Source: Delphinus delphis (taxonomy: Eukaryota; Chordata; Mammalia; Artiodactyla; Delphinidae). From it: a stretch of 64,000 bases of DNA. The stretch covers positions 10,001 through 74,000 of the forward strand of contig NC_082696.1 of NCBI RefSeq assembly GCF_949987515.2, given 5' to 3'. Under the pieces are notes generated by a model that was given only the letters and a program-made list of their open reading frames with translations, searched no databases and was not told the DNA's origin. The translations under genes were made by a program, and so were the position numbers. Positions 12,494-24,241 of this stretch are shown here, in pieces (the stretch's first letter is position 1; every line of letters begins with the position of its first letter).

Positions 12494-15400
12494 GTCCCCT
12501 AACCCTAACCCTAGCCCGAACCCTAACCCTAACCCTTTCCCGAAGCCTGACCCTCAACCGTCCCCTAATCCTAACCCGTACGCTAACGCTAAACCGCGCC
12601 CTCACACGTTCGCTCCCCGTACAGTGTTGTCGTACCCTCACCTGGACCCTAAACCGTCCCCGTCACCTAACCCTAACCCTAGCCCGAACCCTAACCCTAA
12701 CCCTTCCCCGAAGCCTGACCCTCACCCGTCCACTAATCCTAACCCGTACGCTAACCCTCACCCGCGCCCTCACACGTATGCTCCCCCTAAAGCGTTGTCG
12801 TACCCTCACCTGGACCCTAAACCGTCCCCGTCCCCAACCCTAACCCTAGCCCGAACCCTAAACCTAACCCTCCCCCGAAGCCTGACCCTCACCCGTCCCC
12901 TAATCCTAACCCGTAGGCTAACGCTAACCCGCGCCCTCACACGTACGCTCCCCCTAAAGCGTTGTCGTACCCTCACCTGGACCCTATACCGTCCCCGTCC
13001 CCTAAACCTAACCCTAGCCCGAACCCTAACCCTAACCCTTCCCCGAAGCCTGACCCTCACCCGTCTCCTAATCCTAAACCGTACGCTAACGCTAACCCAC
13101 GCCCTCACACGTACGCTCCCCCTAAAGCGTTGCCGTACCCTCACCTGGACCCTAAACCGTCCCCGTCCCCTAACCCTAACCCTAGCCCGAACCCTAACCC
13201 TAAACCTTCCCCGAAGCCTGAGCCTCACCCGTCCCCTAATCCTAACCCGTACGCTAACGCTAACCTGCGCCCTCACACGTACGCTTCCCCTAAAGCGTTG
13301 TCGTACCCTCACCTGGACCCTAAACCATCCCGTCCCCTAACCCTAACCCTAGGCCGAACCCTAACCCTAACACTTCCCCGAAGCCTGACCCTCACCCGTG
13401 CCCTATCCTAACCCGTACGCTAACGCTATCTCGCGCCCTCACACGTTCGCTCCCCCTAAAGCGTTGTCGTACCCTCACCTGGACCCTAAACCGTCCCCAT
13501 CCCCTAACCCTAACCCTAGCCCGAACCCTAACACTAACCCTCCCTCGACGCCTGACCCTCACCCGTCCCCTAATCCTAAACCGTACGCTAACGCTAACCC
13601 GCGCCCTCACACGTATGCTTCCCCTAAAGCGTTGTCGTACCCTCACCTGGACCCTAAACCGTCCCCGTCCCCTAACCCTAACCCTAGCCCGAACCCTAAC
13701 CCTAACCCTTCCCCGAAGCCTGAGCCTCACCCGTCCCCTAATCCTAACCCGTACGCTAACGCTAACCCGCACCCTCACATGTACGCTCCCCCTAAAGCGT
13801 TGTCGTACCCTCACCTGGACCCTAAACCGTCCCCGTCCCCTAACCCTAACCGTAGCCCGAACCCTAACCCTAAACCTTCTCCGAACCCTTAGCCTCACCC
13901 GTCCACTAACCCTAACCCGTACGCTAACGCTCACCCGCGCCTGCACACGTACGCTCCCCCTAAAGCGTTGTCGTACCCTCACCTGGACCCTAAACCGTCC
14001 CCGTCCCCTAACCCTAACCCTAGCCCGAACCCTAAACCTAACCCTTCCCCGAACCCTGACCCTCACCCGTCCCCTAATCCTAACCCGTACGCTAACGCTA
14101 ACCCGCGCCCTCACACGTACGCTCCCCCTAAAGCGTTGTCATACCCTCACCTGGACCCTAAACCGTCCCCGTCCCCTAACCCTAACCCTAGCCCGAACCC
14201 TAACCCTAACCCTTCCCCGAAGCCTGACCCTCACCCGTCCCCTAATCCTAACCCGTACGCTAACGCTCACCCACACCCTCACACGTACGCTCCCCCTAAA
14301 GCGTTGTCGTACCCTCACCTGGACGCTAAACCGTCCCCGTCCCCTAACCCTAACCCTAGCCCGAACAATAACCCTAACCCTAATCTGAAGCCTTAGCCTC
14401 ACCTGTCCAATAATCCTAACCCGTACGCTAACGCTCACCCGCCCCCTCACACGTACGCTCCCCCTAAAGCGTTGTCGTACCCTCACCTGGACCCTAAACC
14501 GTCCCCGTCCCCTAACCCTAACCCTAGCCCGAACCCTAACCCTAACCCTTCCCCGAAGCCTGAGCATCACCCGTCCCCTAATCCTAACCCGTACGCTAAC
14601 GCTAACCCGCGCCCTCACACGTACGCTCCCCCTAAAGAGTTGTTATACCCTCACCTGGACCTTAAACCGTCCCCGTCCCCTAACACTAACCCTAGCCCGA
14701 AACCTAACCCTAACCCTTCCCCGAAGCCTGACCCTCACCCGTCCCCTAATCCTAACCCGTACGCTAACGCTCACCCGTGCCCTCACACGTACGCTCCCCC
14801 TAAAGCGTTGTCGTACCCTCACCTGGACCCTAAACCGTCCCCGTCCCCTAACCCTAACCCTAGCCCGAACCCTAACACTAACCCTTCCCCGAAGCCTGAC
14901 CCTCACCCGTCCACTAATCCTAACCCGTACGCTAACGCTCACCCGCGCCCTCACACGCACGCTCCCCCTAAAGCACTGTCGTACCCTCACCTGGATTGTA
15001 AACCGTCCCCGTCCCCTAACCCTAACCCTAGCCCGAACCCTAACCCTAACCCTTCCCCGATGCCTGAGCATCACCCGTCCCCTAATCCTAACCCGTACGC
15101 TAACGCTAACCCGCGCCCTCACACGTACGCTCCCCCTAAAGCGTTGTCGTACCCTCACCTGGACCCTAAACCGTCCCCGTCCCCTAACCCTAACCCTAGC
15201 CCGAACTCTAACACTAACCCTTCCCCGAAGCCTGACCCTCACCCGTCCAATAATCCTAACCCGTACGCTAACGCTCACCCGCGCCCTCACATGCACGCTC
15301 CCCCTAAATAGTTGTCGTACCCTCACCTGGACCCTAAACCGTCCCCGTCCCCTAACCCTAATCCTAGCCCGAACCCTAACCCTAACACTCCCCCGAAGCC

Positions 15401-15682
15401 TGACCCTCACCCGTCCCCTAATCCTAACCCGTACGCTAACGCTCACCCGTGCCCTCACACGTACGCTCCCCCTAAAGCGTTGTCGTACCCTCACCTGGAC
15501 CCTAAACCGTCCCCGTCCCCTAACCCTAACCCTAGCCCGAACCCTAACACTAACCCTTCCCCGATGCCTGAGCATCACCCGTCCCCTAATCCTAACCCGT
15601 ACGCTAACGCTCACCCGCGCCCTCACACGCACGCTCCCCCTAAAGCACTGTCGTACCCTCACCTGGATTGTAAACCGTCCCC
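12494..15682 (+). repeat. Tandem duplication, copy 1 (3,189 bp)
   Basis: Followed directly by a second copy at 15683-18871. The repeated stretch begins just after 12493 (T here, C at 15682). The unit is 19 monomers minus 3 bp. Translated frames on both strands agree throughout the parts I compared, so nucleotide identity must be very high. Confidence 0.93.
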
Positions 15683-18600
15683 GTCCCCTAACCCTAACCC
15701 TAGCCCGAACCCTAACCCTAACCCTTTCCCGAAGCCTGACCCTCAACCGTCCCCTAATCCTAACCCGTACGCTAACGCTAAACCGCGCCCTCACACGTTC
15801 GCTCCCCGTACAGTGTTGTCGTACCCTCACCTGGACCCTAAACCGTCCCCGTCACCTAACCCTAACCCTAGCCCGAACCCTAACCCTAACCCTTCCCCGA
15901 AGCCTGACCCTCACCCGTCCACTAATCCTAACCCGTACGCTAACCCTCACCCGCGCCCTCACACGTATGCTCCCCCTAAAGCGTTGTCGTACCCTCACCT
16001 GGACCCTAAACCGTCCCCGTCCCCAACCCTAACCCTAGCCCGAACCCTAAACCTAACCCTCCCCCGAAGCCTGACCCTCACCCGTCCCCTAATCCTAACC
16101 CGTAGGCTAACGCTAACCCGCGCCCTCACACGTACGCTCCCCCTAAAGCGTTGTCGTACCCTCACCTGGACCCTATACCGTCCCCGTCCCCTAAACCTAA
16201 CCCTAGCCCGAACCCTAACCCTAACCCTTCCCCGAAGCCTGACCCTCACCCGTCTCCTAATCCTAAACCGTACGCTAACGCTAACCCACGCCCTCACACG
16301 TACGCTCCCCCTAAAGCGTTGCCGTACCCTCACCTGGACCCTAAACCGTCCCCGTCCCCTAACCCTAACCCTAGCCCGAACCCTAACCCTAAACCTTCCC
16401 CGAAGCCTGAGCCTCACCCGTCCCCTAATCCTAACCCGTACGCTAACGCTAACCTGCGCCCTCACACGTACGCTTCCCCTAAAGCGTTGTCGTACCCTCA
16501 CCTGGACCCTAAACCATCCCGTCCCCTAACCCTAACCCTAGGCCGAACCCTAACCCTAACACTTCCCCGAAGCCTGACCCTCACCCGTGCCCTATCCTAA
16601 CCCGTACGCTAACGCTATCTCGCGCCCTCACACGTTCGCTCCCCCTAAAGCGTTGTCGTACCCTCACCTGGACCCTAAACCGTCCCCATCCCCTAACCCT
16701 AACCCTAGCCCGAACCCTAACACTAACCCTCCCTCGACGCCTGACCCTCACCCGTCCCCTAATCCTAAACCGTACGCTAACGCTAACCCGCGCCCTCACA
16801 CGTATGCTTCCCCTAAAGCGTTGTCGTACCCTCACCTGGACCCTAAACCGTCCCCGTCCCCTAACCCTAACCCTAGCCCGAACCCTAACCCTAACCCTTC
16901 CCCGAAGCCTGAGCCTCACCCGTCCCCTAATCCTAACCCGTACGCTAACGCTAACCCGCACCCTCACATGTACGCTCCCCCTAAAGCGTTGTCGTACCCT
17001 CACCTGGACCCTAAACCGTCCCCGTCCCCTAACCCTAACCGTAGCCCGAACCCTAACCCTAAACCTTCTCCGAACCCTTAGCCTCACCCGTCCACTAACC
17101 CTAACCCGTACGCTAACGCTCACCCGCGCCTGCACACGTACGCTCCCCCTAAAGCGTTGTCGTACCCTCACCTGGACCCTAAACCGTCCCCGTCCCCTAA
17201 CCCTAACCCTAGCCCGAACCCTAAACCTAACCCTTCCCCGAACCCTGACCCTCACCCGTCCCCTAATCCTAACCCGTACGCTAACGCTAACCCGCGCCCT
17301 CACACGTACGCTCCCCCTAAAGCGTTGTCATACCCTCACCTGGACCCTAAACCGTCCCCGTCCCCTAACCCTAACCCTAGCCCGAACCCTAACCCTAACC
17401 CTTCCCCGAAGCCTGACCCTCACCCGTCCCCTAATCCTAACCCGTACGCTAACGCTCACCCACACCCTCACACGTACGCTCCCCCTAAAGCGTTGTCGTA
17501 CCCTCACCTGGACGCTAAACCGTCCCCGTCCCCTAACCCTAACCCTAGCCCGAACAATAACCCTAACCCTAATCTGAAGCCTTAGCCTCACCTGTCCAAT
17601 AATCCTAACCCGTACGCTAACGCTCACCCGCCCCCTCACACGTACGCTCCCCCTAAAGCGTTGTCGTACCCTCACCTGGACCCTAAACCGTCCCCGTCCC
17701 CTAACCCTAACCCTAGCCCGAACCCTAACCCTAACCCTTCCCCGAAGCCTGAGCATCACCCGTCCCCTAATCCTAACCCGTACGCTAACGCTAACCCGCG
17801 CCCTCACACGTACGCTCCCCCTAAAGAGTTGTTATACCCTCACCTGGACCTTAAACCGTCCCCGTCCCCTAACACTAACCCTAGCCCGAAACCTAACCCT
17901 AACCCTTCCCCGAAGCCTGACCCTCACCCGTCCCCTAATCCTAACCCGTACGCTAACGCTCACCCGTGCCCTCACACGTACGCTCCCCCTAAAGCGTTGT
18001 CGTACCCTCACCTGGACCCTAAACCGTCCCCGTCCCCTAACCCTAACCCTAGCCCGAACCCTAACACTAACCCTTCCCCGAAGCCTGACCCTCACCCGTC
18101 CACTAATCCTAACCCGTACGCTAACGCTCACCCGCGCCCTCACACGCACGCTCCCCCTAAAGCACTGTCGTACCCTCACCTGGATTGTAAACCGTCCCCG
18201 TCCCCTAACCCTAACCCTAGCCCGAACCCTAACCCTAACCCTTCCCCGATGCCTGAGCATCACCCGTCCCCTAATCCTAACCCGTACGCTAACGCTAACC
18301 CGCGCCCTCACACGTACGCTCCCCCTAAAGCGTTGTCGTACCCTCACCTGGACCCTAAACCGTCCCCGTCCCCTAACCCTAACCCTAGCCCGAACTCTAA
18401 CACTAACCCTTCCCCGAAGCCTGACCCTCACCCGTCCAATAATCCTAACCCGTACGCTAACGCTCACCCGCGCCCTCACATGCACGCTCCCCCTAAATAG
18501 TTGTCGTACCCTCACCTGGACCCTAAACCGTCCCCGTCCCCTAACCCTAATCCTAGCCCGAACCCTAACCCTAACACTCCCCCGAAGCCTGACCCTCACC

Positions 18601-18871
18601 CGTCCCCTAATCCTAACCCGTACGCTAACGCTCACCCGTGCCCTCACACGTACGCTCCCCCTAAAGCGTTGTCGTACCCTCACCTGGACCCTAAACCGTC
18701 CCCGTCCCCTAACCCTAACCCTAGCCCGAACCCTAACACTAACCCTTCCCCGATGCCTGAGCATCACCCGTCCCCTAATCCTAACCCGTACGCTAACGCT
18801 CACCCGCGCCCTCACACGCACGCTCCCCCTAAAGCACTGTCGTACCCTCACCTGGATTGTAAACCGTCCCC
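15683..18871 (+). repeat. Tandem duplication, copy 2 (3,189 bp)
   Basis: Second copy of 12494-15682. The match continues a little past the end, to 18898, and breaks at 18899 (T instead of C at 15710). It includes a distinctive CCCTAAATAG anchor at 18491, also present at 15302 in copy 1. Three inherited deletions (near 16020, 16522 and 16590) match those of copy 1. Confidence 0.93.
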
Positions 18872-20505
18872 GTCCCCTAACCCTAACCCTAGCCCGAATC
18901 CTAACCCTAACCCTTCCCCGAAGCCTGACCCTCAACCGTCCCCTAATCCTAACCCGTACGCTAACGCTAACCCGCGCCCTCACACGTACGCTCCCCGTAA
19001 AGTGTTGTCGTACCCTCACCTGGACCCTAAACCGTCCCCGTCCCCTAACCCTAACCCTAGCCCGAACCCTAACCCTAACCCTTCCCCGAAGCCTGACCCT
19101 CACCCGTCCCCTAATCCTAACCCGTACGCTAACGCTCACCCGTGCCCTCACACGTACGCTCCCCCTAAAGCGTTGTCGTACCCTCACCTGGACCCTAAAC
19201 CGTCCCCGTCCCCTAACCCTAACCCTAGCCCGAACCCTAACCCTAACCCTTCCCCGAAGCCTGACCCTCACCCGTCCACTAATCCTAACCCGTACGCTAA
19301 CGCTCACCCGCGCGCTCAAACGTACGCTCCCACTAAAGCGTTGTCGTACCCTCACCTAGACCCTAAACCGTCCCCGTCCCCTAACCCTAACCCTAGCCCG
19401 AACCCTAACCCTAACCCTTCCCCGAAGCCTGACATTCAACCGTCCCCTAATCCTAACCCGTACGCTAACGGTAACCCGCGCCCTCACACGTACGCTCCCC
19501 GTAAAGTGTTGTCGTACCCTCACCTGGACCCTAAACCGTCCCCGTCCCCTAACCCTAACCCTAGCCCGAACCCTAACCCTAACACTTCCCCGAAGCCTGA
19601 GCCTCACCCGTCTCCTAATCCTAAACCGTACGCTAACGCTAACCCACGCCCTCACACGTACGCTCCCCCTAAATCGTTGTCGTACCCTCACTTGGACCCT
19701 AAACCGTCCCCGTCCCCTAACCCTAACCCTAGCCCGAACCCTAACCCTAACCTTTCCCCGAAGCCTGAGCCTCACCCGTCCCCTATCCTAATCCGTACGC
19801 TAACGCTAACTCGCACCCTCACACGTTCGCTCCCCCTAAAGCGTTGTCGTACCCCCACCTGGATCCTAAACCGTCCCCGTCCCCTAACCCTAACCCTAGC
19901 CCGAACACTAACACTAACACTCCCCCGACGCCTGACCCTCATGCGTCCCCTAATCGTAACCCGTACGCTAACGCTAACCCGCGCCCTCACACGTATGCTC
20001 CCCCTAAAGCGTTGTCGTACCCTCACCTGGACCCTAAACCGTCCCCGTCCCCTAACCCTAACCCTAGCCCGAACCCTAACCCTAACCCTTCCCCGCAGCC
20101 TGAGCCTCACCCGTCCCCTAATCCTAACCCGTACGCTAACGCTAACCCGCACCCTCACATGTACGCTCCCCCTAAAGCGTTGTTGTACCCTCACCTGGAC
20201 CCTAAACCGTCCCCGTCCCCTAACCCTAACCCTAGCCCGAACCCTAACCCTAACACTTCTCCGAACCCTTAGACTCACCCGTCCACTAACCCTAACCCGT
20301 ACGCTAACGCTCACCCGCGTCCGCACACGTACGCTCCCCCTAAAGCGTTGTCGTACCCTCACCTGGACCCTAAACCGTCCCCGTCCCCTAACCCTAACCC
20401 TAGCCCGAAACCTAAACCTAACCCTTCCCCGAAGCCTGACCCTCACCCGTCCCCAAATCCTAACCCGTACGCTAACGCTAACCCGCGCCCTCACACGTAC
20501 GCTCC

Positions 20506-20649
20506 CCCTAAAGTGTTGTTGTACCCTCACCTGGACCCTAAACCGTCCCCGTCCCCTAACCCTAACCCTAGCCCGAAGCCTGACCCTCACCCGTCCCCTA
20601 ATCCTAACACGTACGCTAACCCTAACCCGCGCCCTCACACGTACGCTCC
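20506..20649 (+). repeat. Short 144-bp monomer (four hexamers missing)
   Basis: The anchor-to-anchor distance is 144 bp. CCCTAGCCCGAAGCCTGA near 20569-20586 shows hexamer 12 (CCCGAA) joined to hexamer 17. This is what exchange between the two CCCGAA hexamers (12 and 16) would leave: exactly 24 bp lost. Confidence 0.92.
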
Positions 20650-21007
20650 CCCTAAAGCGTTGTCATACCCTCACATGGACCCTAAACCGTCCCCGTCCCC
20701 TAACCCTAACCGTAGCCCGAACCCTAACCCTAACCCTTCCCCGAAGCCTGACCCTCACCCGTCCCCTAATCCTAATCCGTACGCTAACGCTCACCCGTAC
20801 CCTCACACGTACGCTCCCCCAAAAGCTTTGTCGTACCCTCACCTGGACCCTAAACCGTCCCCTTTCCCTAACCCTAACCCTAGCCCGAACCCTAACCCTA
20901 ACCCTAATCTGAAGCCTTAGCCTCACCTGTCCACTAATCCTAACCCGTACGCTAACGCTCACCCGCCCCCTCACACGTACGCTCCCCCTAAAGCGTTGTC
21001 GTACCCT

Positions 21008-21013
21008 CACCTG
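21008..21013 (+). other. Conserved CACCTG (E2-box-like) within the monomer (example)
   Basis: CACCTG lies across hexamers 4 and 5. CCTGGA is one of the least telomere-like hexamers and yet one of the least variable: I saw only occasional changes (CACTTGG near 19690, 24031 and 37533; CACATGG near 20673, 29962 and 33822; CAATTGG at 7447, 50975 and 60370). CACCTG is the known core of ZEB/Snail-type E2-boxes in animals. Any factor binding here is speculation. Confidence 0.35.
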
Positions 21014-21027
21014 GACCCTAAACCGTC

Positions 21028-21069
21028 CCCGTCCCCTAACCCTAACCCTAGCCCGAACCCTAACCCTAA
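21028..21069 (-). other. Telomere-like core of the monomer: G-quadruplex motif and TTAGGGTTA-type sites (example)
   Basis: On the minus strand this stretch contains seven runs of three or more G separated by loops of at most three bases, which satisfies the usual G3+N1-7 quadruplex pattern. The plus strand is the matching i-motif-type C-rich sequence. It contains TAACCCTAA and TAACCCTAG, which on the other strand fit YTAGGGTTR, the site known for vertebrate TRF1/TRF2 Myb domains. The same core recurs in nearly every monomer. Binding in this organism is inference. Confidence 0.65.
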
Positions 21070-21113
21070 CCCTTCCCCGAAGCCTGACCCTCACCCGTCC
21101 CCTAATCCTAACC

Positions 21114-21149
21114 CGTACGCTAACGCTCACCCGCGCCCTCACACGTACG
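21114..21149. other. Paired CGTACG palindromes 30 bp apart (example)
   Basis: CGTACG occurs at 21114-21119 (hexamers 22/23) and 21144-21149 (hexamers 27/28), and again in most monomers, so the sites alternate at 30 and 138 bp. Many monomers lose the second site by CpG transition to CGTATG. Each palindrome carries CpG on both arms. They are a convenient diagnostic of the array; no function is claimed. Confidence 0.7.
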
Positions 21150-21289
21150 CTCCCCCTAAAGCGTTGTCGTACCCTCACCTGGACCCTAAACCGTCCCCGT
21201 CCCCTAACAGTAACCCTAGCCCGAACCCTAACCCTAACCCTTCCCCGAAGCCTGACCCTCACGCGTCCCCTAATCGTAACCCGTACGCT

Positions 21290-24126
21290 AACGCTAACCC
21301 ACGCCCTCACACGTACGCTCCCCCTAAAGCGTTGTCGTACCCTCACCTGGACCCTAAACCACCCCGTCCCCTAACCCTAACCCTAGCCCAAACCCTAACC
21401 TTAACCCTTCCCCGAAGCCTGACCATCACCCGTCCCCTAATCCTAACCCGTACGCTAATGCTCACCCGCACCCTCACACGTACGCTCCCCCTAAAGCGTT
21501 GTCGTACCCTCACCTGGACCCTAAACCGTCCCCGTCCCCTAACCCTAACCCTAGCCCGAACCCTAACCGTAACCCTTCTCTGAAGCCTTAGCCTCACCTG
21601 TCCACTAATCCTAACCTGTACGATAACGCTCACCCGCGCCCTCACACGTACGCTCCCCCTAAAGCGTTGTCGTACCCTCACCTGGACCCTAAACCGTCCC
21701 CGTCCCCTAACCCTAACCCTAGCCCGAACCCTAACCCTAACCCTTCCCCGAAGCCTGAGCCTCACCCTTCCCCTAATCCTAACCCGTATGCTAACGCTAA
21801 CCCGCGCCCTCAGACGTACGCTCCCCCTAAAGCGTTGTCGTACCCTCACCTGGACCCTAAACCGTCCCCGTCCCCTAACCCTAACCCTAGCCCGAACCCT
21901 AACCCTTACCCTTCCCCGAAGCCTGACCCTCACCCGTCCCCTAATCCTAACCCGTACGCTAACGCTACCCCGCGCCCTCACACGTACGCTCACCCTAAAG
22001 CGTTGTCGTACCCTCACCTGGACCCTAAACCGTCCCCGTCCCCTAACCCTAACCCTAGCCCGAACCCTAACCCTAACACTTCTCTGAAGCCTTAGCCTCA
22101 CCCGTCCACTAATCCTAACCCGTACGCTAACGCTCACCCGCGCCCTCACACGTACGCTCCCCCTAAAGCGTTGTCGTACCCTCACCTGGACCCTAAACCG
22201 TCCCCGTCCCATAACCCTAACCCTAGCCCGAACCGTAACACTAACCCTTCCCCGAAGCCTGACTCTCACCCATCCCCTAATCCTAACCCGTACGCTAACA
22301 CTAACCCGCGCCCTCACACGTACGCTCCCCCTAAAGCGTTGTCGTACCCTCACCTGGACCCTAAACCGTCCCCGTCCCCTAACCGTAACCCTAGCCCGAA
22401 CCCTAACCCTAAACCTTCTCCGAAGCCTGACCCTCACCCGTGCCCTAATCCTAACCCGTACGCTAACGCTAACCCACGCCCTCACACGTACGCTCCCCCT
22501 AAAGCGTTGTCGTACCCTCACCTGGACCCTAAACCGCCCCGTCCCCTAACCCTAACCCTAGCCCAAACCCTAACCTTAACCCTTCCCCGAAGCCTGACCC
22601 TCACCCGTCCCCTAATCCTAACCCGTACGCTAACGCTCACACGCACCCTCACACGTACGCTCCCCCTAAAGCATTGTCGTACCCTCACCTGGACCCTAAA
22701 CCGTCCCCGTCCCCTAACCCTAACCCTAGCCCGAACCCTAACCGTAACCCTTCTCTGAAGCCTTAGCCTCACCCGTCCACTAATCCTAACCCGTACGATA
22801 ACGCTCACCCGCGCCCTCACACGTACGCTCCCCCTAAAGCGTTGTCGTACCCTCACCTGGACCCTAAACCGTCCCCGTCCCCTAACCCTAACCCTAGCCT
22901 GAACCCTAACCCTAACCCTTCCCCGAAGCCTGAGCCTCACCCTTCCCCTAATCTTAACCCGTATGCTAACGCTAACCCGCGCCCTCACACGTACGCTCCC
23001 CCTAAAGCGTTGTCGTACCCTCACCTGGACCCTAAACCGTCCCCGTCCCCTAACCCTAACCCTAGTCCGAACCCTAACCCTTACCCTTCCCCGAAGCCTG
23101 ACCCTCACCCGTCCCCTAATCCTAACCCGTACGCTAACGCTACCCCGCGCCCTCACACGTACGCTCACCCTAAAGCGTTGTCGTACCCTCACCTGGACCC
23201 TAAACCGTCCCCGTCCCCTAACCCTAACCCTAGCCCGAACCCTAACCCTAACACTTCCCCGAAGCCTGACCCTCACCCGTCCCCTAATCCTAACCCGTAC
23301 GCTAACGCTAACGCGGGCCCTCACAAGTACGCTCCCCCTAAAGCGTTGTCGTACCCTCACCTGGACCCTAAACCGTCCCCGTCCCCTAACCCTAACCCTA
23401 GCCCGAATCCTAACCCTAAACCTTCCCCGAAGCCTGACCCTCACCCGTCCCCTAATACTAACCCATACGCTAACGCTAACCCGCGCCCTCACACGTACGC
23501 TCCCCCTAAAGCGTTGTCATACCCTCACCTGGACCCTAAACCGTCCCTGTCCCCTAACCCTAACCCTAGCCCGAACCCTAACCCTAACACTTCTCCGAAC
23601 CCTTAGCCTCACCCGTCCTCTAATCCTAACCCGTACGCTAACGCTAACCCGTGCCCTCACACGTACGCTCTCCCTAAAGCGTTGTCGTACACTCACCTGG
23701 ACCCTAAACCGTCCCAGTCCCCTAACCCTAACCCTAGGCCGAACCCTAACCCTAACCCTTCCCCGAAGCCTGATCCTCACTCGTCCCCTAATCCTAACCC
23801 GTACGCTAACGCTCACCCGCGCCCTCATACGTACGCTCCCCCTAAAGCGTTGTTGTACTCTCACCTGGACCCTAAACCATCCCCGTCCCCTAACGCTAAC
23901 CCTAGCCCGAACCCTAAACCTAACCCTACCCCGAAGCCTGACCCTCACCCGTCCCCTAATCCTAACCCGTACGCTAACGCTCACCCGGGCCCTCACACGT
24001 ATGCTCCCCCTAAAGCGTTGTCATACCCTCACTTGGACCCTAAACCGTCCCCGTCCCCTAACCCTAACCCTAGCCCGAACCCAAACCCTAACCCTTCCTC
24101 GAAGCCTGACCCTCACCCGTCCCCTA
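21290..24126 (+). repeat. Segmental copy related to 34.8-37.6 kb (about 2.8 kb)
   Basis: Matches 34792-37628 at a constant offset of 13,502 bp with scattered differences, and part of it also matches the second 2,853-bp unit at 38.9-40.5 kb. The edges are approximate. The right edge falls in the 234-bp monomer, where the two copies part. Confidence 0.82.
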
Positions 24127-24241
24127 ACCCTAACCCTAGCCCAAACCCTAACCCTAACCCTTCCCCGAAGCCTGACCCTCACCCGTCCCCTAATCCTAAC
24201 CCGTACGCTAACGCTCACCCGCACCCTCACACGTACGCTCC
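24008..24241 (+). repeat. Long 234-bp monomer (11 extra hexamers)
   Basis: The anchor-to-anchor distance is 234 bp, 66 bp more than normal. Hexamers 9-19 occur twice. The join near 24117-24132 passes from CCCGTC CCCTAA of hexamers 19-20 into the CCCTAA of the core, as expected from misalignment of hexamers 8-9 with 19-20, which share CCCGTC CCCTAA. Confidence 0.92.

Larger units (their letters stand above)
20986..21153 (+). repeat. Reference monomer matching the apparent consensus
   Basis: This monomer matches the commonest base at every position I compared. Counted here, it has 83 C (49%), 21 G (12.5%) and 14 CpG, giving an observed/expected CpG ratio of about 1.35. Hexamers 8-14 (21028-21069) form the telomere-like core. 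The most diverged hexamers are 2-3 (AGCGTT, GTCGTA), 5 (CCTGGA), 7, 17, 23-25 and 27-28. The length of 168 bp is typical of nucleosome-scale satellites. There is only a weak suggestion of an 84 bp half-repeat: CCCTCA at hexamers 4 and 18, CCCTAA at 6 and 20. Confidence 0.9.
18872..21289 (+). repeat. Satellite segment after the tandem duplication
   Basis: About 14 monomers. The first part repeats the variant order of 11.3-12.0 kb. From about 19.8 kb the CTCGCACC, CACGTTCG and GTACCCCCACC variants start a module that recurs at about 25.5, 28.9 and 32.9 kb. It contains the 144-bp monomer at 20506 and the consensus monomer at 20986. No gene is seen. Confidence 0.85.

Noticed and set aside
10275..13340. 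1,021-codon plus-strand frame of PN/PS/PHP repeats resembling a proline-rich structural protein
   Set aside because: Same cause. The frame changes from PSP-type to LTL-type where a 1-bp deletion occurs (near 12832), which no real protein would tolerate without consequence.
20986..21153. 84-bp half-repeat (dimeric origin of the monomer)
   Set aside because: A few hexamers agree at a 14-hexamer shift (4/18, 6/20 and partly 8/22 and 9/23), but this is no more than expected when most hexamers are CCCTAA-like.
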